Source: Neelides folsomi
Taxonomy: Eukaryota > Arthropoda > Collembola > Neelipleona > Neelidae
Reading direction: 5' to 3'
NCBI GenBank assembly: GCA_034687125.1
Contig: JAQGBZ010000094.1
Coordinates: 62,001 to 126,000 of the forward strand
Length of the DNA stretch: 64,000 nt
The position numbers were made by a program, and so were the translations under genes. Positions 1 to 14,247 of the stretch are shown here, piece after piece. Numbering within the stretch: the first letter of the stretch is position 1; every line of letters starts with the position of its first letter. The notes beneath the pieces are model-generated. The model saw only the letters and a list, made by a program, of their open reading frames with translations, searched no databases and had not been told where the DNA came from.

Positions 1-3000
1 AAATAAATTATCGAATGGTAATTAATGACCTCCTTCTTTAAATAAATTTGACTGGAGAGCTAATGGTGAATTTCAATTAATTTGAGATATATGTAGGATA
101 GTTTAATACGTAATTAAAGTCATACAATTCGAATGGTTTAAGCATACACATATTACTCAGAGCTAGCCTGGGCTTTTAAAGGATTGTTCTCATTAATCCA
201 ATTAGACTCCGAAGGATGTAAAAGAGTTTAAACTAATTGATTGTAGCGCAATTAAAAAGAGGGGCACTACAATACAGTTAAATGGGAACATAATAGTTTT
301 GCACGTTCAACCCACTACTCTCTGTTTCCTAAACAAATCCATGAATAATAAATAAATAGTTTGGATTTGAGGGGTTTAAAAAGAGTTCCAAGAAATTTGG
401 GCCATTGCTCTCATTAATTGCCATGAGTCGTGAAAGGGCCTGAGCGAGTCTTAATGACTCTAATAGCCTTATTACCTTTACAGCGCTGCCTTTTCAATTG
501 GGGACATTTCCGAGCTTCAATCTCTCGCATCTTTATTTTTGACAATTGTGGACCGTCGGTTCCACGAAGCTCTCTCAGCCCAAAGGAGAAGAGGTTAGCG
601 GAAAACAAAGGAACGGAGACCAACACTCTCATCGTCCCCATAAAAGAAAAGGAAAAAGATAATGCTCGTCGCGCTTCAATTCTCCCTTTTAAACTCTTTC
701 AACGATCTCCTTGCATCTTTGACTAATCTCAGGATTGAAGAACCTTAAATGAATTCCAACAATCCCTCAGCTTTCCCAAACTATGCTCCAATCCTCATTT
801 ATTTATTCTTTTGACGTCATGACACTCACACTTATCCGTAAAAACAAATTATAAAAACCAAGCACAAACCAGATATGAAATTTTGAGATTTGAATATCTA
901 AAGTTTTAAAGGATTTAAATTTTGAAAACTCGAGATCCAACGACCAATAGGGGCAGCGTTGGTTGTAATGTGGAAATACTTAAAAATTAATGAATAATTG
1001 AATTAAATATAAAATGTTTTGATTGGCAGAAATAGTAAAGCGATGGAAGGCGGGAGGAATTAATGGGATTGATTTAATTCCCTTGAGGAATCTCCGATGA
1101 CCTCGAGCTGAGTCCACATGGCTTCATTTTACGGATAAAATAAGGAAAAAATAGGGTGAATTGTGAAGGAGGCTCGAGGTCTCTCTTGGGTTTATTTCAT
1201 GGTTCAAGCGACGGTTATTCCGACCATATCATCAACATCGCACGAATCTCGACCCGTCCTTTTTATCCTCATTCAATAGCATCTAAGTTCTTTGAATTTC
1301 CAATGACCTTCTTTTGAATGGGAAAGGGGCATTTTTGAACGAATTCCTCTTCAGCTCCATTCTCTCAATTTCATTATGTGTTAATCCCTGGATCAATGTT
1401 TAATAATTTAAATTCTCCCCCGCAAAAGTACTCCAATGGAGCTTAAATACTGTGAAAGCTATAACTGCAACTTAAATCCCGAGGTTTTTTTTAATATTTT
1501 CAGTTTTTTGGTCAGGGAGGGAAGTGCCTTTGATGTGGATGGAAATATTGATGGAATCTCTGTTTTCCCATTTTTGAAATAACAGGAGAAGGAGGTGAAT
1601 GTTTGAATGAGCTTTAAGCCTTTCTTCTCTCCCCATCGGCCGGCGAGGGCGATTTGAGCCAAAGTGACAATGGGAAATCATAATAAGAAACCCGAGTGAA
1701 ATATGTAAGAGTTGGACATTGAGGGCGATAAGGGAGTTTTGAATAGCGGATATGTATCACACCCCTTCATGGGTTGACAGACAAAGGATGCACTTATGGG
1801 ATCGATCTCCTCTCTATCTCAAAAAAGGGAAAAAAGGGTTATGGAAATCACTGTTCCCTAATCTACACATTATTAAATTATTGATATTCATCTCCAACGT
1901 CATTTTCCTCAAGTTCGCCAACAATCATTTCAAAATTCGTAAATAGCACAAAAATTTAAAACAATGTTGAACCTAATTAAAATTAATCCAATAAAAAGAG
2001 AAATAATTCACATAGATATTTTAACTAAAAATATATTATAATTATAATTTATCCATCAAGCTTGTAAAATGGGTTTTGAATCAAAATTGTCTCCCCGTCC
2101 AAGGAAAAGAATTGAAATGAGTAATGGGGGAAAAGGGTGGTTGGAATGGGGCAGATGAAGTGTGTCGATGTGGGAGTGTGTGGCTTTAAAAAAAGTCTTA
2201 TTGACAGGCCCTGCTGTTGTCCCTCATAGGAACGAGGATTGGTGATTACCATTGGGGCTGGACATTGGAGAGGTTCGGAGGACCATATGGACCTAGCGGG
2301 TGGGATTTCAATTTTTTAAAAGGAGATGACTCAAACTGTCCAGGGTTTCATTATCTCCCATGGTGGTGGGTTTAATTAGTGGGAGATGGATCGTCTCCTC
2401 ACCTCCCCTGTAAGTCACCTCGATGTTGGAGCGGAAGCTTTTTAAACGGATGAATGGACGGATGTCAGCTCGAGTCAAACAAAGGCGAGTAAATGGGAGA
2501 TCCCCCTCCGCCCATATGCAAATAACCGAGGTGGTGAGAGGAAGTGGAAGGGAGAGGATGGACAACGGCTGAGGATCTCATTAGGAGCGTGGGCGAACTC
2601 TCCATCAACCTCTTTTATCTCTCTGAGGAGAGTCGGAGATGAAAGTGCTAATTTGGGATTCCATTCACACGCTCGGCTCAGCCCGGCTCACGCTTTTTCG
2701 CTCTCATTCCAAGTGGGCCATTGAGGGCAGAGATTTGGGGAAAAGACGTTAATGACGGAGGAACCCTCTCTTGCCTCTCTGACCTCTCCTTCCAGCTGCG
2801 AACATCTGCAGAACACAAGTGGCTCCCACACACCAACCCTTTCCCACAATATACACTACGTGACCCTCGTCCCCCATCACACGCGTCCGGCACCCCAGCC
2901 GCTTATGCCTTATATCATAATGAGTCTAATGCGCCTACCGCACGCCCTCCCCACATTTACACAAATGGAGGAAAAACCACCTTAATGGAACTACAAACTC

Positions 3001-3841
3001 CTTAATATTCCTAACTTCTCTTTAATTGTGCTCCAAAGCTAATCTATTCCAATTTGGAATGGGTGAAGTTAGCGAATGTCCACAGGCACATGGGTTGAAT
3101 TGAATCAAAATATCTCATCGGCATTTTTATTTTTAGATATTGAAATGAATTTGTTCGGGAAATTCATTGTGGAAGAGAAGAATGAATCAAGTGAAAGATT
3201 AGAAAATTATTAAATGGGTCCCTTAAGGGTTTAAAAGCTTGAGATTGTGGTAATGTGATTGGGGTCGGATAAAAGGGGACTTCGCTCAGAGGGAATTGCG
3301 GAAGAAGGTGCATGGACAGAGATTAATAAAGAAGGATTAGAGCTCAGAGACAAAGGGAAAAAAGGCGAAAGTTAAAGGGCGCCGTTTATAGTTTATATCT
3401 CTCTCTCCTTCCTTTATTGATTTTCTTGGAGGAAGTGGAGTGTCGTTGGAGGCAGTTTGCATATACCTCCTCCCGTTCCCCCTTCGGGTCGGTGATGATC
3501 ATACGAACCTTAAAATCTATTTATCACGTTGAAGGAGGGAAATCCCTCGAGATCAAGTCTTGGGGAAAAGACATTTGGAAATTAATCAAAAACCCTGGGC
3601 CCTCCCTCCATTTCTTCAAGGAATAAAGAGGGGGAGTTTCATTAAAGTGGGCTAGGAATTGAAATCGCGATCATTTAACTCTGCCAATTTGGAGAACCCA
3701 GTCAGCGTGAAATGAGTGAATTGAAGGTTATGCAAACAATGGATGGGGAGATGGTCAGCTCCCGATCGAAGGGAGTGACATGACAAACTGTGCACACTTC
3801 TCTTAATTCGCTAATGCTATTTATTGGGAAGGATGATTTAC
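1..3841. other. No gene seen; probable BCL11 intron or downstream sequence
   Basis: No reading frame here resembles a known protein on either strand. The stretch lies 3' of the BCL11 zinc-finger exon in that gene's direction, so it is either the following intron or part of it. Short open frames occur in GC-richer parts (for example around 2,300-3,000 and 3,400-3,630), but they overlap on both strands and lack convincing splice sites. No tRNA, rRNA or long repeat was noticed. Confidence 0.5.
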
Positions 3842-4354
3842 CCAATGAAGTTGTGTTCACTTCCGCGTCGGATTTGCCCACTTCTTTCTCCAACTTCTCA
3901 GTATTGAGGTGGTGATGGATGGGAGTTTGGTTTTTGCTCCTCCGACTCATCGGAGCCGAAATGCTCGGCTTCACCACTGGAATCGAGTCGAGAGGATTCC
4001 CATGATTGCTATTGCTCGGATTAGGTGATTCCGTGGAGTCTGGTCCATTGAGACTCCTATCGTAATCTCCCTCATCTTCGGAACCAGGATGAGAGAGGGT
4101 GGGGCTCCCGGGCTTAATATGATTGTTTTTAGCCTCAAAGTTATTGTTATTGAGAAGGAGAGAGCTGCTGTGATTGTGGTTATTGAGTGGGACAGGATTC
4201 CCAAGCTCTGCTGCACCGCCCGTTCCAATAGCCGGACACGTTTGCACTTTATGCTGAATAAACCGGACGATGTCGCCGAGGGAAAATTGCTTAAGACAAG
4301 CTCCGCATGTGAGGACATCGCCAGGACCACGCACGGACGCTATGGAATGATCCA
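3842..4354 (-). CDS. BCL11: BCL11-family zinc-finger repressor, internal exon (partial gene)
   Basis: This is one coding exon of a BCL11A/BCL11B homologue (CG9650 in Drosophila), a nuclear DNA-binding repressor of neural and blood-cell development. After the acceptor ending TTACAG at 4355-4356 the frame reads DHSIASVRGPGDVLTCGACL and then a C-x2-C...H-x4-C finger, the C2HC finger typical of the BCL11 N-terminus. The rest is a low-complexity Ser/Asn/Pro linker with a PSISAP motif followed by RR, as in arthropod relatives. The donor is best placed at TTGG|GTAAAT (GT at 3841-3840), giving a 513-bp exon with phase 1 at both ends; a later donor is possible. Known for the family: a first exon with an MSRRKQ NuRD-binding motif and later C2H2 finger exons. 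Neither was found here, so the gene is partial in the window. Confidence is high for the family and moderate for the 3' boundary. Confidence 0.86.
4236..4307 (-). other. C2HC zinc finger of the BCL11 exon
   Basis: Zinc ligands are visible as Cys-Gly-Ala-Cys at the start, a His about 17 residues after the second Cys, and a final Cys four residues on. The core LGDIVRFIQHKVQTC matches the family signature, in which this finger supports multimer formation and protein contacts. All four ligands are intact. Confidence 0.85.
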
Positions 4355-6154
4355 CTGTAACAAAAAGGAAATAAATGTAAATACATTTGTTCATTTAACT
4401 AAAATTAATCTTAAAATGTGTAAAATCAAATAATAAATATTCTTCACAATTTACCCAATAAAAACTAAAGAATAAATGAAAAAATAAATATTTGGTCAAT
4501 TGATTAAAGTGGACAGAGGGGAAAAACTAATTTATTCTCCAAAGAACTCAGACTGTATCTTTAGTCAGAGTCAGAAAAATGGTCAAATTGAGAGTCGAGT
4601 AATTTTGGTACAATGAAATGTGTTGGATATCAGTCATCATCTTCCCTATCAATCTGCCCATCCAATTTCAGAATGTTTCCCCTCGTAATAACTTATCAAT
4701 TCACCCCAAATGAGAAATCTACATCTCAATATTCCTGGAATTGAAATAAGAAACATAACTTATTGAGTAGATTGTCAATATTTTCAATGAGAATGCCCTT
4801 GTCTTCAGGCGATAGATACAATCTCGCCCGCATCAATTTATTTCATTCACAATTGGAGGGGAAACACACGGAGGGAAAATGTGGATGGAACGCAGTGTTT
4901 GAGGATATGCCATAACTTCCCTTCTGTATAAATCAATACTTGTACAACAATTGACTCCTCATGAACATTTGGACATATAGTAGTAGTATGCATCATCTCA
5001 TATATGTATTAATATCTACTAGATGTTATCCATATCGCAATCGCCACTTACCATTCAGAGTCTGTCCGTATTAATTCACCTCTTTGGTCCAACTTTCCCC
5101 ACCGCGTATGTAATGTACACATATTGGAAATAAATGTATATTGGAAACATTTTCATTGCGTCGTTCCTAATTCCTCCTGATTCATCCATTTATTCGCAAA
5201 TCAGGTAGATTGAGGTCGGGTGATGGGGGAACAATGGGGGAGTTTCCATTATTTCACACCACGGAACGGATTCTGGAATTTCCCATCTCTCGCCCATACT
5301 TTAATTGGAGGATATTTGAGGATATTTGATGGACTTTCCTTCCTATGGGATCAACCGACCATTGAGGAGGAGCTTTTGTGCGTGGTTTGCGAGGGAGGAG
5401 GAAATTGGGCGCAAAATCCCTTCGACGGATTGACCAGTGTGAAATGAATGACCACAGGGTGACCGCAGTCTCCGCCCTTTCCCAATTCCCTCGCTGCTCA
5501 CAATTCCCCTAAGAAGATGCTAGAATTGGATCCATAGTCTTCTTCCTTTAGGCTTGGAATGGAGGAAATGGCGGGGGCTTTTATATCCACAACCAAATGG
5601 GTGAATTTTGAAATGGAATTGTGGAAAAAAGCATTGAAAGGAGCCCTACCCATTTCTTTACCTATCTCAGATTCAATAGAAATGGGGTGATAGAGGAAAA
5701 TATCGATTTTCCTCTCCGTGGTCCAACTTGGCCCTTTCCAAACCTTTGAATGACAAAAGTTTGAGTTTATGCAAAAAAGGCTCATTGTTATCACCCAACT
5801 CCCAACTCCCGAGGTCTTGATCCTGACTATCAATGAACCAACTCGAGTCCACGAACACAAGTTTTTCGCAAATAATAACAATAATAATAGGAACACATAA
5901 TGGGTCAAACAATTTCCTCCGTCTCCGTCTTGGAGGGATTCAACGAACAAAAGGAAAATTTCGAATTTGTGAAATAGAGAAATAAATAGTTGAAATATTC
6001 ACTCACTATACATTATAGTTATAAATATTGTTAGAAAAAGTCTTGAAATAAGATTGGAAAATGGGGATTGATATTTCCCATATTTTTCTCATGTGGACAG
6101 TTGTTGGTTGAGAGCAGTTGGGATTGAAAGAAGAAGGAGAGGCGGTCAAGCGTG

Positions 6155-6184
6155 CGGTGACGGGGTTCGAGTCCCTCGTCACCG
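6155..6184 (+). other. tRNA-like acceptor/T-arm hairpin with a perfect B-box
   Basis: CGGTGACG and GGG pair with CCC and CGTCACCG around the loop TTCGAGT, with one bulged T on the 3' side. GGTTCGAGTCC matches the RNA polymerase III B-box and tRNA T-loop consensus. No D-arm or anticodon arm lies upstream, so this is not an intact tRNA. It could be a tRNA-derived SINE remnant, a pseudo-tRNA end or chance. Confidence 0.35.
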
Positions 6185-7875
6185 TCTGTCCATCATTTTT
6201 AGGGAGGGAGGGAAGGGCCCTTCGAGTCCTTCATAAAACATATTATTATGTACACGTCCATGTGTGGATTTCATTCTTTGGGTTTACTGCAAAGTCACCC
6301 TCACATTCAGAAATGATGTTGAAATGAATTGAAGGTTTTCCCTGCTCCTGTCCCTAACTCTGAGGATTACTATCTCCAATTGGGATGGACACAACTTTCA
6401 ATCAAAATTTGTGTCAATCGAGTGATTTATCTCTCCGTTGACCCGTTTGAAAAAAGGGAGCCCTCGGAGGTTCCCGCCGTTGGAAGGCAAACAAACCCAG
6501 GGCTGCTCCTTTTAATTCAATCTCGATTTCTATTCATCCTCCGACAGGACAAGGGAAGTTTGAAGGATAAGGGAATCATTCCATTTGACAAAAACGATTA
6601 TGCAATAAAAAGAATTTGTTCAATGATCAATGTTGCGGTTGGATTTTCTAACAAAATTTACAAAATCAGGCTTTTTAAAATTTCACTTAACTACACAATT
6701 TACATTTAAGTTTTTTAATTTGAGTAATGGTAATTAATTACACTGATAATTAGGAATAATTATTATCGAAAAGGAAAAATATTTATTGTTGGCATAAATA
6801 TAAATTATCGTAATGTTTTGCCTGGCTCAAAGTTTTAGAGTCTTAAGGTGACGCTTAAGAAGACGCTTAAGGTGATTTCTATGGGCGATGGCCTCAATAG
6901 AGATAAATGTCACCGCGGAAAATTCGGCTCCTCCGTTCTTTTACCCTCACTACAACAATCACTACTTTATATCCATATCCTCCAATATGCCCGTCTCGTA
7001 AAATCCGTTCTTTGACCATTTTTTGCTCATAAAGGAGGAACGTAAAATATGAATTGAAAGTCTTCAACTTGGTCAATAAATCCATCTTTATGATTTTCAA
7101 CGTGCCTAAATTTAATCCTTCATTTGCAATTCTTAATCTTTGGCTCAAAATAAATTAATAGTATTATGTATTAATTATTAATTTACCAATAAAAATAAAA
7201 CATTAAAGAATACAATATATTAGTATCATTTGTATCATATTGATAATAGAATACTAATATGTAATTTCTCAGTTTCCTTTTCATGCTGGAAAAGCCTACC
7301 ATGTAAAAATTGATTATTGTGGATGGAAGGAAAAGTTGAATGGGGAAGAAAGTGAATGAATGGGAAACGAGTTTTGAGTGAAGGAGGAGGATGAAAGGAG
7401 TTTATGGCCATCCACTTTACAATGATTTGGACCCACAATGGTGACTTTATTGCTCTTGACCACAGGCCCACAAAACCTCTCAATAATATCCCTCATTGAA
7501 AATAGAAACAAGTTCTTGCCCTTCTCCCTTGACAAATGTACCTGTTCCTTTGATCTCTCTATTCTCCTTCAAATCTCCATAGTTTGTAAATACAGCGGAT
7601 TATCCTATTAGGTAAGTAAGAACCCAGATTCATTTTCTTTATTTGTATTGGGAGCAAATTGATCGCGAGGCAATTTGTAAAGGAGCTGATATGAACACGT
7701 GTTGTTAAAGGAAGATAAAGTGAATTAGGACCAGGGGGAGTTAATTGAAAGGCGGGAGGGGAAGTTGAACTTGTGGGGCCTAATGGCCCACGCGTAAAAC
7801 ATGCCATAGTTAAATAACGAGGTCCGACTGATGGGTTCCAACGGTCGGGATAATGGCCGTTTTCATCATATTATT

Positions 7876-7897
7876 TATATATATATATATATATATA
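7876..7897. repeat. (TA)11 microsatellite
   Basis: Uninterrupted alternating T and A over 22 bases in otherwise unique sequence. Confidence 0.9.
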
Positions 7898-10800
7898 ATG
7901 ATTCCCAGGCACAAGCGGCTATAATAAATGTCCGACGAGAGCGGACTCGGGTAAATAATAAAAAGGACTTGGTTCTATGCATAGATTATTATAGCGGATG
8001 GTCGGGGTCTTTTCCCTCTGAGGTTCTTCGTTATTCGATCCCAGTGTCTTTTTCCTCCGGGTCGTTGTGGGATGGGATTGAAGGGGGGAACCCCCCGCCG
8101 CTTCGGTTTGTCATAAAAATGATCCACGGGGGGCCTCCACCGCCCAATGGTTGAGAATCATTCGCCTCCTCAAAGTAAATCAGAATCATTTGGATCCGCG
8201 TCGTCGTCACATAATGTATGCAAAGGGTCAGCGCCGTCTTCTTTCCCCGAACCTTCCCACAATCCCCCTTGGAAGGAACAATGGCCCAAGAGTCCCCTGG
8301 AATTGTCTTTCTATTGCTTTCCATTCACCTCCCAAACACATTTCTCATTCAACTCCTTCCAAATCCCTCCTAATGAAAGTGCCAGGAAAGTTTAGATAAA
8401 TACACTAAATGCATGTAGGTACATACATACTACCATACAAGTGTAGATACATATCTTACATAACTAGCTGAATACATACACAAGTATATGTTCACAGGTA
8501 GCTATTTATCTTTGATAAATAAATATTTATTAGATTTTATATATGTAATACTTTATATTTAATAGTTAGTGTAATGCGGAAGTATAATAGCTTGTATAAA
8601 ATCCAAATGTAATTGAAGTAGACGTGAAATGTATTGATTTTTCATTTACGTTCCTCCTCGACGTCTCTGATAAATAAGAAAAACAAGTTCTTGAGCTCAT
8701 TCGAGAAAGGAAAATTCATTTATAAATTAATTCGCTCGTTAACCTCCTGCTCCTTTTCCTCCAAAGATCAACAAGTTAAGGTTTTGAACTTGAACCGATA
8801 AAATTAGGAAGAGGCAAAAATTAAATGATTTAAAGTTGCTTATATTAATTGCGGTTTGAAAATAAAGGTGGGGAGGAATGGGGAAAGTGAATTTGATTAT
8901 GGCCCCTCCAGGTAAGTTCCCTCCACGTTTTTCTCCGTTTCCCTCGAGGAGTCAACATTTCCCGCCCAGGGACTCTCCAAGTGAAAAGTTGGCAAACAGA
9001 AGTGTTGGCTCCGACTGAATCATGAATGGGGGTGCCTGAGGGGAAGTTGGGATTGGTGTGAGGGAGAAAAGTTTGCTGGGAGATTGAACAACTTTCTCTC
9101 TGGTCTCCGAAAGGTCTCTGATTCATTTAGGAAAACCCGACCGTCCAGCTCTCCCACTCATGAGGCCAGAGACAAAAGCTGAGGTTAATCAGATTCCCAT
9201 CACCAGGGGAATGTCACTTTCGCCTTCAACTTTTATCCGTCTCGGCCAATTAGCGGATCCCTTGGTTGTCACTTGGATATTGCTTTGCCTTTATGGATCA
9301 CGGTGACCCCCCACAACTCCCACTTATTAAATGGGCGAATCAAGCCAACTCGCCAACAATGAATCAATTTACTCCGCAACCCATGAGGTAACTCTGAGAG
9401 ATGACCAAGAATACCTCGGCCATCAATTTCATCCTCCATTATTCGACAACCATGGAGCTACTCGGCATGTCATCCATACACTCATTCATTGTTTAAACCA
9501 TGTTTACTATATTACTCACAACTTATCCTCCTTACTATCTCACCATTATTAACGTCCAACTCCATTCGGTCAACCAATTCATCATCAATATCTCCCTTTA
9601 TCTTGTGCAATATTGAGATCCCCCATTATATAACTTTGGCTATTAGACTCACTTAACTAGAGAAATCCGTCCTGATCAAAGAGAGTGGAATATGATCATA
9701 CTATCTATGTATTTATATAAGAAGCAGGTATGCTTATGAAATATTGGCAGGTATGAGATCACTGATGTTTGACCAGTCTCTTATACGGAGGAATTTAAAT
9801 TAATTTATTTTCCATGCGTAAATTAAGGAGCGCATAGTGAATGGGTATGGCTAAATAGGTACGAGGAAGCAGCATGGGGATCATGATTCTTCACTGAAAC
9901 CCTCTTGATTGACAGACCCTTGTAAGTTGTGCATTTAAAATAAAAGATTAAAATCGCTGCTTACATATTACATACAAATTAGCCTAGAACATCTTGAATT
10001 TAATTACTTGGCCCACTATAGATTGTATAAGTATTGACGATATTTGTATATTGAGCTGAGGGCATTTTAATAAACGAGCATAAAAAAGATATTTTATAAC
10101 GAAATGCGTTGGAATGAACTCAACTTGGTGATCCTCCCAAATGTAGAGCTTTCTTCATGTCCAGGGCTTTTCATGAAAAATGAATTTATTCACATGGAAA
10201 TTTGGTGCTGTAATATCAAGAATTGTGAGGAGGAATTGAGGGATTTCCTTTGTCTTGCCTTTAAACCATTGTACGAAGGAGGGGAAGACAAGACAATGGG
10301 ACAAGGAATCTGTATATTTAAATTTGAAGCAATGGCCGGTCGGCTTCTTGGCCTCTGCTCCTGCATACGCCAATTGTTAATCATCCTCCTGTCGAAGAGA
10401 TGAATTCTCCCTTGGATTGAGGAAACAGGGTTTGAAGATGGATTAGTTGGAATAACCCCCACATGTCTCTAATATGAAATCTCGGGGATGTTGAGGGAAA
10501 CAATGGGGGAGTTGTAGCCATACATATGGAGTGGATCTCAAGATTGATAGATAGAGGAGAGCAGGAGAAACATGAGAATGAATATTTGATCAGAAAAGGC
10601 AAACCGGCGGAGCAAATTCCTGGCAAATCGGACCCAAACTTCTAATATGTATGTCAATTCCTTAATCGTGATTGATGACTTCTCACTCCAATCATTCAAA
10701 TTGAAGAAAAATGAAATTATTTGAAATAATACTCAAATATGTAGTTCCACTTTAGTTAAGCATTATAATACTCAAAAACAATCGGTTAATTAAAAAGAAA

Positions 10801-13800
10801 GGAATTCAGAATAAACGAAATGTGTAGTTTTGTAAAACTAATGACAAAATAAAACACAATATCCACATTTATGAAAAAGGGTTATTGAGGTGTTTTTCAT
10901 CTCTTCATTTGAATGGGCGTAATGGACGGGGGAGATGAGGAATTATTAGTTCTGCTCTAAACACCCTTCACCATCCCTTTAACACTTTCATATCTAATTG
11001 TCCATTGTGGAATTTATTATTTAAAGTTGAGATGAATGGAGCAGCTGATGCGTCCGATGGTTGAAAAAAATTATAAATAATAGGGAAACATTACATATAC
11101 TTCCAATATGTACATTTTATATTGAAAATATAAATTTTATTGGAAAATACCCAATAGATAATATTATTATAATGTATGATCCCATATATGGTAGAGTATA
11201 TTTATGTACCTACATAATAGTTAGTATAACAGATATATACATATAGATATACGGGATCCATCTTCTGCTTTAGTTGTGTATATACGAACATAATAAATGG
11301 TCAAAAAGTTTATATTACATAAACTTCTGAACCTTCTATATAATAACTGCCATTTTATCCACTTTCATCCCTCAGCACATTGTGTAGCGTATTATAATAA
11401 TATTTATTAACAACATTCCTCATTTAATCTGGATTCTTTATGGGCCAATGTTTAAAGAATATGCACCTCATGTTCTGAAATGATAGGTAATTCATATGGA
11501 CGTTAAAGTGATGACGTGTAATTAGGCATATTCCTCATTTCAACTCCAAGCTCTTTAGACATACTTTATCAATTTATCACTCATGCGTCCAATAAACTTG
11601 GATCAAAATTGTATACAAGGAAGTAATAATTAACTACATTAACAAAATAATATCCAATCATCTTGGAGTGAGGTTTAAATGTGAAATTGGGAAAAAATTC
11701 ACCACCAAACCCATTTTGATTTAGCAGGACAAGAAGGTGAATATTTTTTATTGAAACTATTAATTTAATCAACTCCGAGTAAAAGTACTTATTTACAAGT
11801 AAAATGTATTACTACTACTACACACATGTATATAATTATATAAAAAATAAGTATGTGTTAGGTATATTGAGTAAGTTGATGTGATGAAAATGTCTCCCAA
11901 ACAAGTTTGCATGTGTATTCATGTGTGTCTAACAATAAGCATAAATGGAAGTTGGACATGGGAAGGTGAAGAATATAAAAGGTTTATTTTTCCTTGAGAC
12001 TCTCGGAGTCTTTGTAAACTCCCTATGAATCCGCTTTTACTTTTCTTCGACTCTTGGAATAGATTATAATGCATGAAGTGGACTCAAGTGGCTGTAAATC
12101 GTCTGGTTAATCATCCCCCACGGCCCCACTATCAATACACGTAGATACAAAGGAGGAAGAATAGGAGCATGGGATTAAACAAGGGATTGTGCCCAAGCTC
12201 CTATTAATTTATACATCAATTTTCTCCTTCAATTCACATTAAATAAAAAATTGTTTACTACACAATTGGGTTACAAATGGTCAATGAATTGTCAATTTGG
12301 ATAATATATTTTTTTAAATTGAGAATTTAACATTAAAAATTAATATTTAAATAGTCAAAATGAAGTTATCTGAAGTTATTTTTAAATTGGAAATATAAAA
12401 TTTGGTAAATATATTTAGCAGTGAGGGTGAAGGGCAAGGTCAACGAAGATCTTTTGTGGGTGGAAAAAATAGAAAGGGTCGACTTCTGGTCCACCGACCA
12501 CCATTCATATTTTCTTAAAAGTGGAGTGAAAAGTGGGAGCCATCTCAAATGATGACACATTCGAGGGAAAAATAGTGAAGGGTATGGGGCAGAAGCCGAC
12601 TTGTAGCTGGCTGACCATTCAATCATCATAGTTGTCAGCATAACAAGCCTCGCTCTCACCCTCGTCGTTCCTCCTTATGAGGAACAATATCCATTGTGTC
12701 TCCTTGTTTTTCCATCCTCTCCCTTTCAAGAGAGAATGGATTCTATGAGGAGAAAAATAGGGCTCATAAACATATCCCAATTTCCATTTAAACTCCCATA
12801 CATTCCCATGTGTATACAAACAGACATGCACTTTAACCTAACAAGGATAATTATTTGTGGCTTTAAATACCCCATCACTTCCATTTCAATAAAAGTCCGA
12901 ATATACCTCAAGATTAATTAATATTTTCATTTACAATTCCTTCAATGATTTAGGAATTGAGAGACGATGAGGAATAAATATTCTTATCGCATTGTGGTTG
13001 AGAAGAAACGACAAGATTTGGTTCTATCAAGTTATGAGATGCACAGAATAAAATCTCCCCCTTGGGGTCGTAAAATAAGGAAATGTGCGGTGTTGGTGAG
13101 TGAGGGATCTTTGTAAGGTCTGGGAACAAATGGTGGAATGAGTCTTAACGGGAAAGGGGTGGGAATGAAAGGAGACCGACAGGTCAACCTCATCAAAATA
13201 GTTATAGGGAGATAAAACGAAGAAGTGGAGAGACTTCCTCTCCTCCGGCCCACGAGGACAATGGGGAGGAAGAGGAGATTAGAAGAGAGACGACAAAAGG
13301 AAAAACACGTCGTCGGGCCAACTCAACACCCGATGAGCAATTTGGAGACGGAAATGGAGATGGCCATCCTCATTCATAAACTCTCGGGTGAGTCAGGAGA
13401 TTATGCAACTTGCGAGCCCAATGGCCACATAATTCCTTCGTCATATGAAATGGTGTAAAACAAAGACCCGACACTCCGTCGATGACTTTTGAATCCGAGA
13501 AAAATAACGTTTCTTGGGAGCAAGGGGAAGGGCGGCGGGAAGTGAGGGTTGAATAAAGAGACCCTCGTGTCACTCAGGAGAAACGCCAATGATGAATACA
13601 ACGAGGAGAAGTTCCATTATGTGAACAAGGAGTCTGCTCGGTTGTACGTTATTGTTTCTCTCAAGGAAGACTCCACCCAAGGAAATGGCTAGGGGAAACG
13701 TCGGAATTCGAGGAGAATAAATAGAATGGCTAACCCCGAGAGGTCAAGCGGAGTGGAAGAGTAAATGACCCTTTGGCCAAAGAGGACACCTAGTGATTCA

Positions 13801-14233
13801 TTTAATCATATTCAATCGAACATTCAATCTTCCTTCACCTCTGGTGCATACGCCGAGTGGAAGCTTTTTTCTTCGCAGTTGACCGTACACCTTCCGACCC
13901 CGCGTCTGCTGCTCAATATTTATGAGGGGAAGCTGAAGAAATGTCTCTTTGGAAATCTCTGGGAGACTCCTTTACAAGTGAAAACAGGCGGCGGCTATAA
14001 TCGATGGGAATCGGCCGGTCAAAGGAACAACCCACCCACTAAATATGTATTTGGGAGGGAATGACAATTCTGGTGAGGAATATTTAACTTTACACTCCCA
14101 GACTTCAATTAAGGTGAGATGAGATAGAGATTTTTTACTTGGCAGTGACGGTGAGAATCGGAGGCTGATGCCGAGAATCGGCGATCCTTATCGCCCCATT
14201 TCATACCAATTGAAGTCGTGAGCCTAAGGGACT

Positions 14234-14247
14234 ATTTCGCAGGGTTA
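14234..14247 (+). repeat. Left target-site duplication of the palindromic MITE
   Basis: ATTTCGCAGGGTTA is repeated exactly at 14534-14547. The downstream copy continues into AATAAGG, presumably the original flank. Confidence 0.75.

Larger units (their letters stand above)
4357..14233. other. Gene-free stretch, probably the BCL11 upstream intron
   Basis: No coding exon could be supported in these 9.9 kb. Visible items are a tRNA-like hairpin at 6155-6184, an (AT)n run at 7876-7897 and TACATA-rich AT sequence around 8,400-8,570. Open frames of 70-150 codons (for example 5498-5950 minus and 10104-10403 plus) match nothing recognisable and have rivals on the other strand. If BCL11 exon 1 lies upstream in the window, this is intron. 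Confidence 0.45.

Noticed and set aside
6118-6190. A complete tRNA gene
   Set aside because: Only the T-arm and an acceptor-like stem are visible. There is no D-arm, anticodon arm or A-box at a proper distance.
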